A stretch of DNA of 64,000 nt. It comes from Nocardioides zhouii. Lineage in GTDB: Bacteria > Actinomycetota > Actinomycetes > Propionibacteriales > Nocardioidaceae. Each line of letters starts with the position of its first letter. Positions within the stretch are counted from its first letter, which is position 1. Below the pieces are notes generated by a model that worked only from the letters and a program-made list of their open reading frames with translations, searched no databases and was not told where the DNA came from. The stretch is taken from NCBI RefSeq assembly GCF_004137345.1, contig NZ_SDWV01000002.1:186001-250000 (forward strand), in the 5' to 3' direction. Positions 52,477-61,696 of this stretch are shown here, piece by piece. Position numbers and translations under genes: made by a program.

Positions 52477-53159
52477 CGTGTCCCCTCCTTCGTGGCGCGG
52501 AAGTAGCCCAACGCGCCGTGGATCCGCAGGTCTACCGTGTCGCACCCGGCGGCCTGCAGCCAGCGACGCGCCTCGCCGGAGGTGCACATCGGGCCGAGGA
52601 TCCCGGCCCGCGCGCCGCCTCGTCGCAGCGGCCCGTAGCGCGCGCCGGTGTCGGTGAAGATCGAGCTGCCCGTGATCGCGCCGCCGGGCGCCAGCACCCG
52701 TACCATCTCGCGGATCGCCTGCCGCGGGTCGGGGAAGCAGTGCAGCCCGGTGAAGGACGCGACGAGGTCGAAGGTGCCGTCGTCGAAGGGCAGCTCGCCG
52801 ACGTCGGCCACGGTCGTGATCACCTGGTCGGCCACCCCGAGCCGTGCCGCGGAGTCCAGCGCCCGCGCCAGCATGGTGGGCGAGATGTCGGCGGCCACGA
52901 CGCGTACGCCCTGACCGGGCCGCAGCCCACGCAGCGCGACGCCCGATCCGGTGGGGATGTCGAGGACGCGCGCCCCGGCGGGCAGGGTTCCGAGCTCGGC
53001 CGCGGCCTCGTCGATCAGGCGCAGGTCGCTGCCGGTGCCCGCGCGCCACGCCGGACCTCCGACGTGCGGGTGCTCGACGAGCCAGGGGTAGACGTAGGAC
53101 CACAGCGGGTCGTCGCTCCAGCCACCCAGCCCGGGCAACCTCGTCCTGCGTGGGCTCAC
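52473..53159 (-). CDS. class I SAM-dependent methyltransferase
   Basis: 228 residues. Motif I is VLDIPTGSGVALRGL near residue 64 (Pro in place of the usual Gly), followed by VVAADISPTMLARALDSA near 85, FDLVASFTGLHCFPDP near 128 and MVRVLAPGGAITGSS near 150, typical of Methyltransf_11/25 proteins of UbiE type. The GTG start overlaps the acyl-CoA oxidase-like stop (GTGA). It is the middle gene of a three-gene coupled run; the link suggests lipid or quinone modification, unproven. Confidence 0.85.
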   Translation of the reverse strand: MSPRRTRLPGLGGWSDDPLWSYVYPWLVEHPHVGGPAWRAGTGSDLRLIDEAAAELGTLPAGARVLDIPTGSGVALRGLRPGQGVRVVAADISPTMLARALDSAARLGVADQVITTVADVGELPFDDGTFDLVASFTGLHCFPDPRQAIREMVRVLAPGGAITGSSIFTDTGARYGPLRRGGARAGILGPMCTSGEARRWLQAAGCDTVDLRIHGALGYFRATKEGTR

Positions 53160-55225
53160 GCCGGGCCCGTGTCGGTCCAGGTCAGCAGCTCGGGGCTGCG
53201 CAGCACCTCCTCCGGCACCCCGAAGGCGTCGACGAGGTCAACGGCGAGCGGCCGGATCTTGCGACACAGCGAGCCGACCTCACGGCTGATCGCCTTGGAG
53301 CGGGCGCTCGAGAGCCGGCCGTGCTCCATGAACCAGGCGCGGTCGGCCTCGATCGTGCTGAGCGCGTGGAGGTCGCAGAGCAGGTTGACGGCGACCTTGA
53401 GGTCGCCGTCGGGGAGCTCGGCGGCCTTCGCGACGAACGCCTCGAGCACCAGCCGCTCGGCGTGGGCGCGGGCCGCGGCGATCACGTGGTCCTGCACCCG
53501 GGAGAAGACGGCGCCCGGGTTGGATCCCTGGTCGATGCCGCGCTTGAGCCGCCGCGCGACGCCGCCGATCATGTGCTCCTCGCGGAAGCGCAGCATGGCC
53601 AGCTGGTAGTTGGGGTCGAGGAGGCCGGCCTCCTGGTCCCACCGGTCGCCGCCGGGCAGTAGGTCGCGCACCGACTGCACGAGCTTGTGCACCGAGGTCC
53701 GCTCGACGACGGTCTCGACCGCGAGCCCGGCCACGAAGCGGGCCATCCCGAGCTGGTCCATGTCCTCGAACTCACCGGCGTAGTCGGTGAGCAGGCCCTT
53801 GGCGACCAGCTGCAGCAGGACGTGGTTGTCGCCCTCGAAGGTGGTGAAGACGTCGGTGTCGGCCTTGAGCGCGGTGAACCGGTTCTCGCTGATGTAGCCC
53901 GCGCCGCCGCACGCCTCGCGACACTCCTGGATGGCGTGCGTCGCGTGCCAGGTGCCGAGAGCCTTCGTGGCCGCGGCCCGGGACTCGAGCATCCGCCGGG
54001 CGTGCTCGTCGTCGCCCTCCTCGTTGGGACCGGGGCCGGAGAAGACGTCGTGGAGCTGGCCGGCGACGACCTCCTGCGCGAAGTGGAGGGCGTACGTCCG
54101 CGCGACGAGAGGCAGCAGCCGGCGCTGGTGCATGCCGTAGTCGAGGAGCACCTGCTCCTCGTCGGGCGAGGTCGCCTCGAACTGGCGGCGGCGCACGGCG
54201 TAGCGGGTGGCGATGGTCAGCGCGACCTTCGCGGCGTTGATCCCGGCCCCGCCGACGCAGACGCGGCCTTGCACGAGGGTGCCGAGCATCGTGAAGAACC
54301 GCTTGTTGGGGTTCTCGATCGGCGAGAGGTAGCGGCCCTCGGGGGTGACCTCGGCGAACTGGTTGAGCAGGGCTGTGCGCGGCACTCGTACGCCGTCGAA
54401 CCAGATGCGTCCGTTGTCGACGCCGTTGAGGCCCATCTTGGGTCCGCAGTCCTCGATGCGTACGCCGTCGACGACCTGCCCGCCGGAGCGGATCGGGACG
54501 ACGAAGGCGTGCACGCCGTGCCGCTCGCCGTCGACCTCGAGCTGCGCGAACACCGCGGCGAGCTCGGCATGGGCCGCCGCGTTGCCGATGTAGTCCTTGC
54601 GGCTCGCGTCGTCGGGAGTCGTGATGACGAACTCCTCGGTCGCGGTGTCGTACGTCGCGACGGTGCCGAGGGCCTGCACGTTGGAGCCGTGGCCGCTCTC
54701 GGTCATCGCGAAGCAGCCCATGGTGCGGCCGCTCACGAGGTCGGCGAGGTGGGCGTCGTGGTGGGTCTTCGTGCCGAGCTGGAGGATCGCGCCGCCGAAG
54801 AGTCCGAACTGCACGCCGACCTTGACCAGCACCGACAGGTCGCCCATCGCGAGGGTCTCGAAGGCGGCGATCGAGGCGCCGATGTCGCCGCCCCCGCCGT
54901 ACTCCTCGGGGAAGCCCATCCCGGTCTGGCCGGTGCCCGCCATCATCACCACGACGTCCTTGACTCGCTCACGGAAGTCGGCGGTGGACATCTCCTCCTC
55001 GTCGACGAGCACCTGCGCGTGCTCGGCGAGGTTGGCCCGCACCAGGTCGCGCACCTCGGCGTAGCGGCCGTCGAGGAGCGTACGGAGGGCGGCGACGTCG
55101 ACCTCGGGCTGCTGGTAGCCCTTGTCGCCGGCATGGACCCCGCTCTCGTCGCTGCGCACCCGGGCGGGCTCGGGCTGGACAGTGGGCATCTCGTCCGCGA
55201 GGGGCGGGACCTGCTCGGTGGCCAT
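53156..55225 (-). CDS. acyl-CoA dehydrogenase/oxidase family flavoenzyme
   Basis: 689 residues, about the length of acyl-CoA oxidases rather than 380-residue dehydrogenases. FAD and substrate segments: CFAMTESGHGSNVQALGT near 170, GPKMGLNGVDNGRIWFDGV near 262, CVGGAGINAAKVALTIATRY near 325 and the catalytic Glu in FTTFEGDNHVLLQLVAKGLL near 458, which reads like the ACOX motif. The C-terminal domain matches the ACOX helical extension. It would start fatty acyl-CoA beta-oxidation. TACTTT 6 nt before ATG marks a leaderless start. Confidence 0.88.
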   Translation of the reverse strand: MATEQVPPLADEMPTVQPEPARVRSDESGVHAGDKGYQQPEVDVAALRTLLDGRYAEVRDLVRANLAEHAQVLVDEEEMSTADFRERVKDVVVMMAGTGQTGMGFPEEYGGGGDIGASIAAFETLAMGDLSVLVKVGVQFGLFGGAILQLGTKTHHDAHLADLVSGRTMGCFAMTESGHGSNVQALGTVATYDTATEEFVITTPDDASRKDYIGNAAAHAELAAVFAQLEVDGERHGVHAFVVPIRSGGQVVDGVRIEDCGPKMGLNGVDNGRIWFDGVRVPRTALLNQFAEVTPEGRYLSPIENPNKRFFTMLGTLVQGRVCVGGAGINAAKVALTIATRYAVRRRQFEATSPDEEQVLLDYGMHQRRLLPLVARTYALHFAQEVVAGQLHDVFSGPGPNEEGDDEHARRMLESRAAATKALGTWHATHAIQECREACGGAGYISENRFTALKADTDVFTTFEGDNHVLLQLVAKGLLTDYAGEFEDMDQLGMARFVAGLAVETVVERTSVHKLVQSVRDLLPGGDRWDQEAGLLDPNYQLAMLRFREEHMIGGVARRLKRGIDQGSNPGAVFSRVQDHVIAAARAHAERLVLEAFVAKAAELPDGDLKVAVNLLCDLHALSTIEADRAWFMEHGRLSSARSKAISREVGSLCRKIRPLAVDLVDAFGVPEEVLRSPELLTWTDTGPA

Positions 55226-55231
55226 ACCGAC

Positions 55232-55253
55232 AAAGTAGTCCTGCAGGTAGGTT
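55232..55253. promoter_or_regulatory. compact divergent leaderless promoter pair
   Basis: Minus-strand TACTTT (55232-55237) and plus-strand TAGGTT (55248-55253) serve the flavoenzyme and the sulfotransferase. The gap between the start codons is 35 nt, the same as at 32669-32703. Confidence 0.6.
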
Positions 55254-55260
55254 CGCCGCG

Positions 55261-56136
55261 ATGAACGTGTCAGAAGCCACCCCTCCGGGCGATCACCTGG
55301 GGACGATGGCCTACAACTACGCGATCGTGGGCGTGCAGAAGGGCGGCACGTCGACGCTGGCGGTGACGCTGAACCAGCACCGGCTCGTGTGCCAGCCGCC
55401 GGACAAGGAGCGCCACTACTTCGACGACGAGACCGTCGACTGGTCGGCGCCGGACTACGGCCGCGACTACACCGCGCCGCGGCGGGCGCCGATCCACCGC
55501 CTCGTCGGAGACTCCTCGCCGACCTATCTCTACTGGCCGCACGCGCTGGAGCGGATGCACGCCTTCGACACGGGCATGCCGCTGGTCGCGGTCTTCCGCG
55601 ACCCGCTCGAGCGGCTGTTCTCCCACTGGGTGATGCTGCGCTCGCGCAACCTCGCCTGGCCGGACTGGCCCGACTTCCTCACCGAGTGGCCGCACACCTC
55701 GCTGCCCGACGAGGTGCCCGACGACGTACGCACGATGCGGTGGCGGCACATGACCGGCATCGCCCGCGGGTTCTACGGCGAGCAGCTGCAACGCGGCTTC
55801 GAGCTGTTCGGTCGACAGCAGTGGCTGCTGCTCGAGCTGCGCGACATGCTCGGCGACTTCGAGGCCACGGTCCACCGCACCACCGACTTCCTCGAGCTGC
55901 CGCGCTTCGAGCGCGTGCCGCCGCTGCGGAACTGGCACGCAGGCGCCGAGCTGGTGCCGGGCACGGCACCCACGGCCGACGACGTCAGCCGGCTCGCGGA
56001 GACGTACGCCAGGGACCTCGCGCTCTTCGAGGAGCTGTCCGACATCGACACATCGGCCTGGCCGACCCGGCTCGTGCTGGACGGCGAGCTCGACCCCGGC
56101 GAGCTCGCCGCCCGTTTCGCCCGCAAGGTGAGGTGA
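55261..56136 (+). CDS. sulfotransferase domain protein
   Basis: 291 residues. The PAPS 5'-phosphosulfate loop is AIVGVQKGGTSTLAVTLNQH near residue 21; HRLVGDSSPTYLYWPHAL near 78 and PLVAVFRDPLERLFSHWV near 105 (3'-phosphate site, RDPxxRxxS) are typical of heparan-like sulfotransferases, also found in actinobacteria that sulfate glycolipids. It starts without a leader (TAGGTT 7 nt before ATG). It is alone on its strand, divergent from the acyl-CoA oxidase-like operon. Acceptor unknown. Confidence 0.88.
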   Translation: MNVSEATPPGDHLGTMAYNYAIVGVQKGGTSTLAVTLNQHRLVCQPPDKERHYFDDETVDWSAPDYGRDYTAPRRAPIHRLVGDSSPTYLYWPHALERMHAFDTGMPLVAVFRDPLERLFSHWVMLRSRNLAWPDWPDFLTEWPHTSLPDEVPDDVRTMRWRHMTGIARGFYGEQLQRGFELFGRQQWLLLELRDMLGDFEATVHRTTDFLELPRFERVPPLRNWHAGAELVPGTAPTADDVSRLAETYARDLALFEELSDIDTSAWPTRLVLDGELDPGELAARFARKVR

Positions 56137-56173
56137 CGCGCGCCCCTACCCACGAGAGGGGCGCACGTCCCCC

Positions 56174-57655
56174 TCAGGGCCGCGCGAAGAAGTTGGGGGT
56201 TCGCCAGTAGTACATGGACTCCTGGCCGACGTCGCGGCCCGTACGCGGCGCGTGGATGATCTGGCCGTCGCCGATGTAGATCGCGACGTGGTAGATCGAG
56301 GTCGGGTTGCTGGACGAGCCCCAGAACACCAGGTCGCCGGGCGCCAGCTGGGCCGCAGTGATCCGCGTCGACTGGGTGTACTGCGCGACCGAGTAGTGCG
56401 GGATCGCCTTGCCGCCCTGGGCCCACGCCGCCGCGGTCAGGCCGGAGCAGTCCCACGAGTCGGGGCCCGAAGCGCCGTACGCGTAGGGCTTGCCGATCTG
56501 CGAGGCCGCGAAGGCGATCGCCGCCGGCGCGCCGCCACCCGGTGCGGGCGGCGGGGTGGTCGGCGGGGTGACGGTGGGGGTGACAGTGGGGGTGACGGTG
56601 GGCGTCGGCGTGACGGTCGGGGTGGGGGTCGCGGTCGGCGTCGGGGTCGGGGTCGGGGTGGCCGTGGGCGTCGGCGTGGGGCTCGCGGTGGGGGTCGGCG
56701 TCGGCTTGCTGGTGGGCGTCGGCTTGCTGGACGGCGTGGGTGTGGGCGTAGGGGTCTGCTGGGCCTGCTGTTGGGCAAGGGCCTGGGCATCCGCCTCGGC
56801 CTGGGCCTGGGCTTCCGCCTCGGCCTGCGCCTGGGCTTCCGCCTCGGCCTGCGCGGCGGCGGCAGCAGCCTCGGCCGCGGCCTTCTCGAGCGCACTCTGG
56901 CGCTTCTCCGCCAGCCGGACGCTGATGCCCTCGAGCTCCGCCATCTCGGCGATCAGGTCGGCCTTGGTCGCCGAGATCTCCTCGGCCTGCGTGCCGGCCT
57001 CGGCCTGCGCCTCGGCGGCCGCGTCGCGGGCCTGCTCGGCCTCGAGCTCGGCCGTGGTCGCGCGCTCGGCGGCCTGCTCGGCGGTGATGGCGGTGACGTC
57101 GGCGACCGCGGAGGCAGCTCTGAAGGCGTCGTACTGCTGGTCGAGCACCTGCGAGGTGTTGCTCACCGTGATGCTGCGGTCGATGAGCGACTGGATGCCG
57201 TCGGCCTCGACCACGGCGGAGAGCCCCTGGATCTGCGAGGACTCCTCGTACGAGCGGACGACCGTCGACGCGTACAGCTCGCGCTGCTCGGCGACGTCGT
57301 CACGGGCGGCGTCGGCCGCGTCCTGCGCGTCGGACGCCTCCTGCCGCACCTCCTCGGCACGCCACCGGGCACCGTTCCACGCCTCGGCGGCCTGGGCGGC
57401 ACGGTCACCGGCGCCGTCGAGCGCGAGGTTGGCCCGGATCAGGTCGGCCTGCACCGCGGCCACGTCGCGACCCTTGTCGGCCGCCTCCCGCTTCGCGGCG
57501 GAGACGTCGGCCTCGGTGGGCACCGAGTCGTCGTCGGCGAAGGCGGCCCCATGCCCACCCAGCGCCAGACCGGCCACGACGACCACGGCCATCGCCCAGC
57601 GCGACGTCGTACGACGCGGCGCGGGTGCGTGGCGGAGCGGTGGAGCGACGGGCAC
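56174..57655 (-). CDS. secreted NlpC/P60 peptidoglycan endopeptidase (RipA-like)
   Basis: 493 residues: signal peptide (about 22-42, [19 protein letters not shown]), a long coiled coil (about 48-280) ending in Ala/Glu/Gln repeats, a Pro-Thr linker of about 70 residues made of PT/PTP repeats, and a C-terminal C40 domain. Catalytic Cys is in [13 protein letters not shown], His in [12 protein letters not shown], third residue in IIHAPRTG. It would cut stem peptides during division. GTG 57655 has GAGGGA upstream; a TTG at 57709 behind TAACGT is the alternative. The linker DNA is a low-complexity tandem tract. Confidence 0.9.
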   Translation of the reverse strand: MPVAPPLRHAPAPRRTTSRWAMAVVVVAGLALGGHGAAFADDDSVPTEADVSAAKREAADKGRDVAAVQADLIRANLALDGAGDRAAQAAEAWNGARWRAEEVRQEASDAQDAADAARDDVAEQRELYASTVVRSYEESSQIQGLSAVVEADGIQSLIDRSITVSNTSQVLDQQYDAFRAASAVADVTAITAEQAAERATTAELEAEQARDAAAEAQAEAGTQAEEISATKADLIAEMAELEGISVRLAEKRQSALEKAAAEAAAAAAQAEAEAQAQAEAEAQAQAEADAQALAQQQAQQTPTPTPTPSSKPTPTSKPTPTPTASPTPTPTATPTPTPTPTATPTPTVTPTPTVTPTVTPTVTPPTTPPPAPGGGAPAAIAFAASQIGKPYAYGASGPDSWDCSGLTAAAWAQGGKAIPHYSVAQYTQSTRITAAQLAPGDLVFWGSSSNPTSIYHVAIYIGDGQIIHAPRTGRDVGQESMYYWRTPNFFARP

Positions 57656-57679
57656 GGGGGTTCCCTCGGGGTCTCGGAC

Positions 57680-57707
57680 GCCCGTGCGACTTCCCCTTCG
57701 CACGGGC
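57680..57707 (-). promoter_or_regulatory. leader hairpin of the NlpC/P60 gene
   Basis: Perfect 10-bp arms (plus strand GCCCGTGCGA and TCGCACGGGC) with an 8-nt loop AGGGGAAG on the minus strand. It lies 25 nt before GTG 57655 and after the TAACGT box at 57718-57723. It could tune translation, or be coding if the TTG start is used. Confidence 0.45.
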
Positions 57708-57878
57708 AACGCGAGCCACGTTAGAGAACTTTCGTCACACTGGGAACACTTTCCCCAATTCCTTCACCTGCCACCGGCGTGTCGGCTTGCAAACTACAAC
57801 AATGTAGTTCTCCCGCGACCGACCTCGAGGTGTGCGAACTCCTGCGCATATCGGCCGTTGCAACAGCACAGGAGCGCG

Positions 57879-57904
57879 GGAGTCACCGCTTAAGCGGGGA
57901 CTCC
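57879..57904 (-). terminator. terminator-like hairpin after the PAP2 gene
   Basis: A 26-nt palindrome, arms GGAGTC-x-CCGC and GCGG-x-GACTCC around TTAA with one mismatch, 16 nt past the PAP2 stop. No T-run. A second small inverted repeat, AACTACA-ACAA-TGTAGTT, lies about 80 nt further on toward the NlpC/P60 gene. Confidence 0.5.
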
Positions 57905-57920
57905 TACACGTACGGACGCC

Positions 57921-58976
57921 TCACTCGGCGTCGACGGGAACCTGGGAGGTCGTGGAGGTCGGGTGGGAGGCCAACCCGTGCCGGTCGAACTTCTGCCCGC
58001 TCGCGAGTCCGCCGAGCCAGAAGGAGAAGAGGGCGATGACGACGCCGGCGAGGTCGTCGGCGATGTAGTGCCAGCCGAAGTAGAGGGTGGCGACGACGGT
58101 GATCGCGAAGTTGGCCCAGAAGACGATGTGGAGGATCCGGTTGCGGAGCGTGTACTGCACCATCAGCGCCACCAGCAGGGTGATCGCGACGTGCAGGGAC
58201 GCGAAGCCGGCAACGGACTGGACGGAGCCCTCGAGGCCGTCACGGATCACTCCACTGCGTCCGTAGGACAGCGCTTTCATCAGCTGGCTCGAGCCGGTGA
58301 CGGGGAGGTCGGTGTAGAGGTAGCTGTAGCTGAAGCCCGGCCCGAGGGTCGGAAGGGCGTAGTAGGACGCGGTGCCGAGCGCCCACGCCAGGCACTGGGA
58401 CGTGGCGAACCAGTAGCCGAAGGTGATGTTGCGCGACCACACCAGCCAGGCCGCGAGCGCCAGCGGCACCAGCGGCAGGAACCAGAGGTAGATCGTCGAC
58501 AGGAAGTGCGCGGAGATCCCCGAGCCGAAGATGGTGTGGAGGATCGTCGCCGGTTCGTGGCCGAACATCAGCGCGCGGTCGACGAGGTGCAGTGAGCGGT
58601 CGTACTTGTCCTTGATGTCCTCGCCCATGATGAACGGGAGGAACGACTTGAGGTTCCGGTAGCAGACGTAGGTGATGTAGAAGGACACCAGCCCGAGCAC
58701 CGTGAGGGTGATCCGCTCACGGTCCCAGTGGGTGCGCACCCGCTCCTTGGCGATCGCCGGCATCAGCGCCGGCTTCATCCGCGAGCCGTACAGCGTGCGA
58801 GGCAGCAGGTCGAGCAGGAAGGCGCCGAGCACGATCAGCGGCAGGCGTACGACGGCCGGGCCCAGGAAGCCCTCGGGGTCGACGAGCGGCCGGTCGAGGG
58901 TGAGGGACGCCGCCAGCGCGAGAGCGCCCATGGTGGCGGCGACTCCCACGAGCAGGGCATAGGCGGGTCGATACAC
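57921..58976 (-). CDS. PAP2-family membrane phosphatase/transferase (AUR1-like)
   Basis: 351 residues with about seven transmembrane helices. The conserved catalytic His lie in the family blocks SVQSVAGFASLHVAITLLVAL (S-x-H) and ATLYFGWHYIADDLAGVVIA (H-x3-D), the pattern of the inositol phosphorylceramide synthase/AUR1 group. It could remove phosphate from or transfer head groups to lipids. The GTG start follows TAGACT by 7 nt, so it is leaderless. A hydrophilic C-terminal tail follows. Substrate unknown. Confidence 0.85.
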   Translation of the reverse strand: MYRPAYALLVGVAATMGALALAASLTLDRPLVDPEGFLGPAVVRLPLIVLGAFLLDLLPRTLYGSRMKPALMPAIAKERVRTHWDRERITLTVLGLVSFYITYVCYRNLKSFLPFIMGEDIKDKYDRSLHLVDRALMFGHEPATILHTIFGSGISAHFLSTIYLWFLPLVPLALAAWLVWSRNITFGYWFATSQCLAWALGTASYYALPTLGPGFSYSYLYTDLPVTGSSQLMKALSYGRSGVIRDGLEGSVQSVAGFASLHVAITLLVALMVQYTLRNRILHIVFWANFAITVVATLYFGWHYIADDLAGVVIALFSFWLGGLASGQKFDRHGLASHPTSTTSQVPVDAE

Positions 58977-58997
58977 GCGGGTCAGTCTAGGGAGCGG

Positions 58998-60008
58998 TCA
59001 AGGCGCTGACCTGATCGGCGTGAGCGGCAGAGCCGCGAGACGTGTCACATCGACGCGGAGCGTGGCCTCGTCGCCGGGCGACACCCGGCTGCCCAGCGGC
59101 GCGACCGCGTCGAGGACGCCGATGCCGTCGACCTCCACGACGAGGCGCACCTGCTCGGGAGTCACCCGCGCCGACTCGACGCGCGCCGCGAGGGTGCCCG
59201 CCTCGTCGAGCACCAGCGCCGAGCGGCGCAGCGCGACGGCGTACGCCGGGGGCATCCCCGCCGCGGCCAGCACCCGGCTCGCAGCGTCGCCTCGTACGAC
59301 CCGGGCGTAGCCGAGGAACAGGGCCGTCGCCTCGTCGACCGGCTCGCGCCAGACCTCGTCGATCGCGCCCGACTGCACGACCCGCCCGTCCCGCATCACC
59401 GCGAGGCGGTCGGCGAGGGCGAAGGCCTCCTCGTGGTCGTGCGTCACCAGGAGCGCGGTGGTGCCGGCAGCGCGGAGGATCGTGCGCAGGTCGCCCGCCA
59501 GCCGCTCGCGCAGGTTCGTGTCGAGGGCCGAGAGCGGCTCGTCGAGCAGGATCAGCCGCGGCTCGACCGCCAGGGCGCGGGCCAGCGCGACCCGCTGCCG
59601 CTCGCCGCCGGACAGGGTGCCGGGCAGCCTGTCGTCGTAGCCCGCGAGCCCGACCAGCTCGAGCAGCTCGCCGACCCGGGCGGCCGTCCGGGCCGAGGGC
59701 GTACGCCGCAGCCGGAGGGCGTACGCCACGTTGCGGGCCACCGTCAGGTGGGCGAAGAGCTGGCCGTCCTGGAACATCAGCGCGAACCCGCGCTTGTGGG
59801 TCGGCGTGCCCGCGAGGTCGGTGCCGTCCCAGGCGATCGAGCCCGACGCGACCGGCTCGAGGCCGGCGACCGCGCGGAGCAGGGTGGACTTGCCGCAGCC
59901 GGAGGGACCGAGCACCGCGAGCACCTGACCGGTGGCGAGGTCGAGGGACACGTCGTCGACGGCGGTGGTCTCGCCGTAGGAAACGGTCACGTCCGTCAGG
60001 TTCAGCAT
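58998..60008 (-). CDS. thiQ: thiamine ABC transporter ATP-binding protein
   Basis: 336 residues. Walker A GPSGCGKST near residue 37, signature LSGGERQRVALARAL near 133, Walker B LILLDEPLSALD near 155 and H-loop LLVTHDHEEA. A C-terminal extension of about 100 residues with a TOBE-like beta fold (VDEATALFLGYARVV onwards) makes it longer than E. coli ThiQ. It starts 2 nt after the permease gene and is the last gene of thiB-thiP-thiQ, so thiamine is the likely cargo. Confidence 0.9.
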   Translation of the reverse strand: MLNLTDVTVSYGETTAVDDVSLDLATGQVLAVLGPSGCGKSTLLRAVAGLEPVASGSIAWDGTDLAGTPTHKRGFALMFQDGQLFAHLTVARNVAYALRLRRTPSARTAARVGELLELVGLAGYDDRLPGTLSGGERQRVALARALAVEPRLILLDEPLSALDTNLRERLAGDLRTILRAAGTTALLVTHDHEEAFALADRLAVMRDGRVVQSGAIDEVWREPVDEATALFLGYARVVRGDAASRVLAAAGMPPAYAVALRRSALVLDEAGTLAARVESARVTPEQVRLVVEVDGIGVLDAVAPLGSRVSPGDEATLRVDVTRLAALPLTPIRSAP

Positions 60009-60010
60009 CG

Positions 60011-61696
60011 CTAGAACGCTCCCACACCGGGCACGCGCAGCCGCTCGACGGCGAGCATCACGACAGCGGTCGTGGCGGCGAGGACGACGGAGGCGGCGAG
60101 GGCCATCCCGAAGTTCATCGCGCCGGGGTGCCCGATGAGCCGGAAGATCACGACGGGCAGCGTCGGGCTGTCGTCGCGCGCGAGGAACGAGGTGGCGCCG
60201 AACTCGCCCAGCGACGCCGCGAACGCGAAGCCACCCGCGGCGAGCGTCGGCTTCCACGCCACCGGCAGGTCGACCGTCAGCAGGGTGCGCCACGGCGACG
60301 CACCCAGCGACGCGGCGGCCTGGCGCTGCCGGTCGTCGATGCCGCCGAGCACCGGCGTCAGCGTCCGTACGACCAGTGGGAGCGCGACGAGGGCCTGGGC
60401 CATCGGCACGAGGAACGGCGAGTCGCGGAGGTCCACCGGCGGCTGGTCGAGGGTGATCAGGAAGCCGAAGCCGAGCGTCACCGCGCTGACCCCGAGCGGC
60501 AGCATGAAGAAGCCGTCGAGCGTCGAGCGCACCCGGCGCTCGGCGACCGAGTGCGAGCGGCGCGTGACGATCGCGGCGACGACAACGCCGACGAGCAGGG
60601 CCATCCAGGTCGCGTCGACGGCCGTACGCAGGCTGGTCGCCAGGGCCGAGGTGACGGGCACGAGGAGCGCCTGGTCGTCCCCGGTCCCGGACAGCGCGCG
60701 GTAGTTGGCCAGGCCCCATCCGCCGTCGACACGCAGCGAGCCGACGACCAGCGTGAGGATCGGCACGAGCATCGCCGCAAGCACGAGCAGCGTCGCGACC
60801 ACGACGGGCGTGTCGCCACGACGTACTGGCCGGGCGGGCGTCGCCGTCCGGTGGGCAGTCGGGTCCGGCACGGCCCGCAGTCGCGCGGCGAGCGCCAGGA
60901 GCCCGACCACCACGACGATCTGCAGCACCGAGAGTGCGGCCGCGGCCTGCAGGTCGAAGACGGTCGTGGTCAGCAGGTAGATCTCGGTCTCGACGGTCGC
61001 GTGGCGGACGCCGCCGAGGGTCAGCACGATGCCGAACGCCGTCGCGCAGAACAGGAAGACGATGCTCGCGGCGCCCACGATCGCCGGCCGCAGGGCAGGC
61101 AGCGTCACGGTGCGCAGCACCTGCGACGGCGACGCCCCCAGCGCGGCCGCGGCTTGGCCGGGCCGGGGATCGAGGGCCTCCCACGCGACGCCGACGGTGC
61201 GCACCACGACGGCCACGTTGAAGAAGACCAGCCCGCAGACGATGGCGAACGGCGTGCCGTCGAGGCCGAGCGACCCGAGCGGCCCGCCCTCCCCCAGCAG
61301 CTGGCGGAAGGCGACCCCGACGACGACGGTCGGCAGGACGAACGGCACCAGCAGCGCGGCGCGCACCGCGGCGCGGCCGGGCAGCGCGAGCCGGTGGAGG
61401 GCGTACGCCGCCGGCAGGCCGAGGACGACGGCGAGGGCGGTCGCGACGCCCGAGGTCCACACGGTGAACCACGCGACCCGGTGCACGCGCGGGCGGGCCA
61501 GCACCTCGAGCACGGCGCCGGGGGCGAAGCGGCCGTCGACGACGAACCCCTCCGCGACCATGCCCGTCACCGGGAGGACGAAGAGCAGGCCGAGCACCAG
61601 CACCGGCCCCGCGGCCAGCAGCAGGAGCCCGACGACCCTCCGATTCGGTGGTCGAGTGACCGCGCGAGGAACGAGCGCGGTCGTATCGAGACTCAT
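60011..61696 (-). CDS. thiP: thiamine ABC transporter permease (fused double permease)
   Basis: 561 residues with about twelve helices: two permease domains in one chain as in ThiP. Each has an EAA loop (LDPRPGQAAAALGASPSQVL near 200 and DDRQRQAAASLGASPWRTLL near 460). The ATG overlaps the thiB stop (ATGA). The first 17 residues (SLDTTALVPRAVTRPP) are encoded by a copy of the GATACG repeat, which therefore supplies the N-terminus. It imports thiamine handed over by ThiB. Confidence 0.9.
   Translation of the reverse strand: MSLDTTALVPRAVTRPPNRRVVGLLLLAAGPVLVLGLLFVLPVTGMVAEGFVVDGRFAPGAVLEVLARPRVHRVAWFTVWTSGVATALAVVLGLPAAYALHRLALPGRAAVRAALLVPFVLPTVVVGVAFRQLLGEGGPLGSLGLDGTPFAIVCGLVFFNVAVVVRTVGVAWEALDPRPGQAAAALGASPSQVLRTVTLPALRPAIVGAASIVFLFCATAFGIVLTLGGVRHATVETEIYLLTTTVFDLQAAAALSVLQIVVVVGLLALAARLRAVPDPTAHRTATPARPVRRGDTPVVVATLLVLAAMLVPILTLVVGSLRVDGGWGLANYRALSGTGDDQALLVPVTSALATSLRTAVDATWMALLVGVVVAAIVTRRSHSVAERRVRSTLDGFFMLPLGVSAVTLGFGFLITLDQPPVDLRDSPFLVPMAQALVALPLVVRTLTPVLGGIDDRQRQAAASLGASPWRTLLTVDLPVAWKPTLAAGGFAFAASLGEFGATSFLARDDSPTLPVVIFRLIGHPGAMNFGMALAASVVLAATTAVVMLAVERLRVPGVGAF
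61645..61692. repeat. GATACG dispersed repeat at the thiP 5' end
   Basis: TTCGGTGGTCGAGTGACC, then GCGAGGAACGAG and GTATCGAGAC, in the opposite orientation to the 47101 copy. It codes for about residues 2-17 of ThiP. Confidence 0.75.

Noticed and set aside
57656..57920. c-di-AMP (ydaO) riboswitch before the NlpC/P60 gene, tempting because disA is nearby
   Set aside because: The leader lacks the conserved ydaO blocks; only a simple 10-bp hairpin and small inverted repeats are visible.
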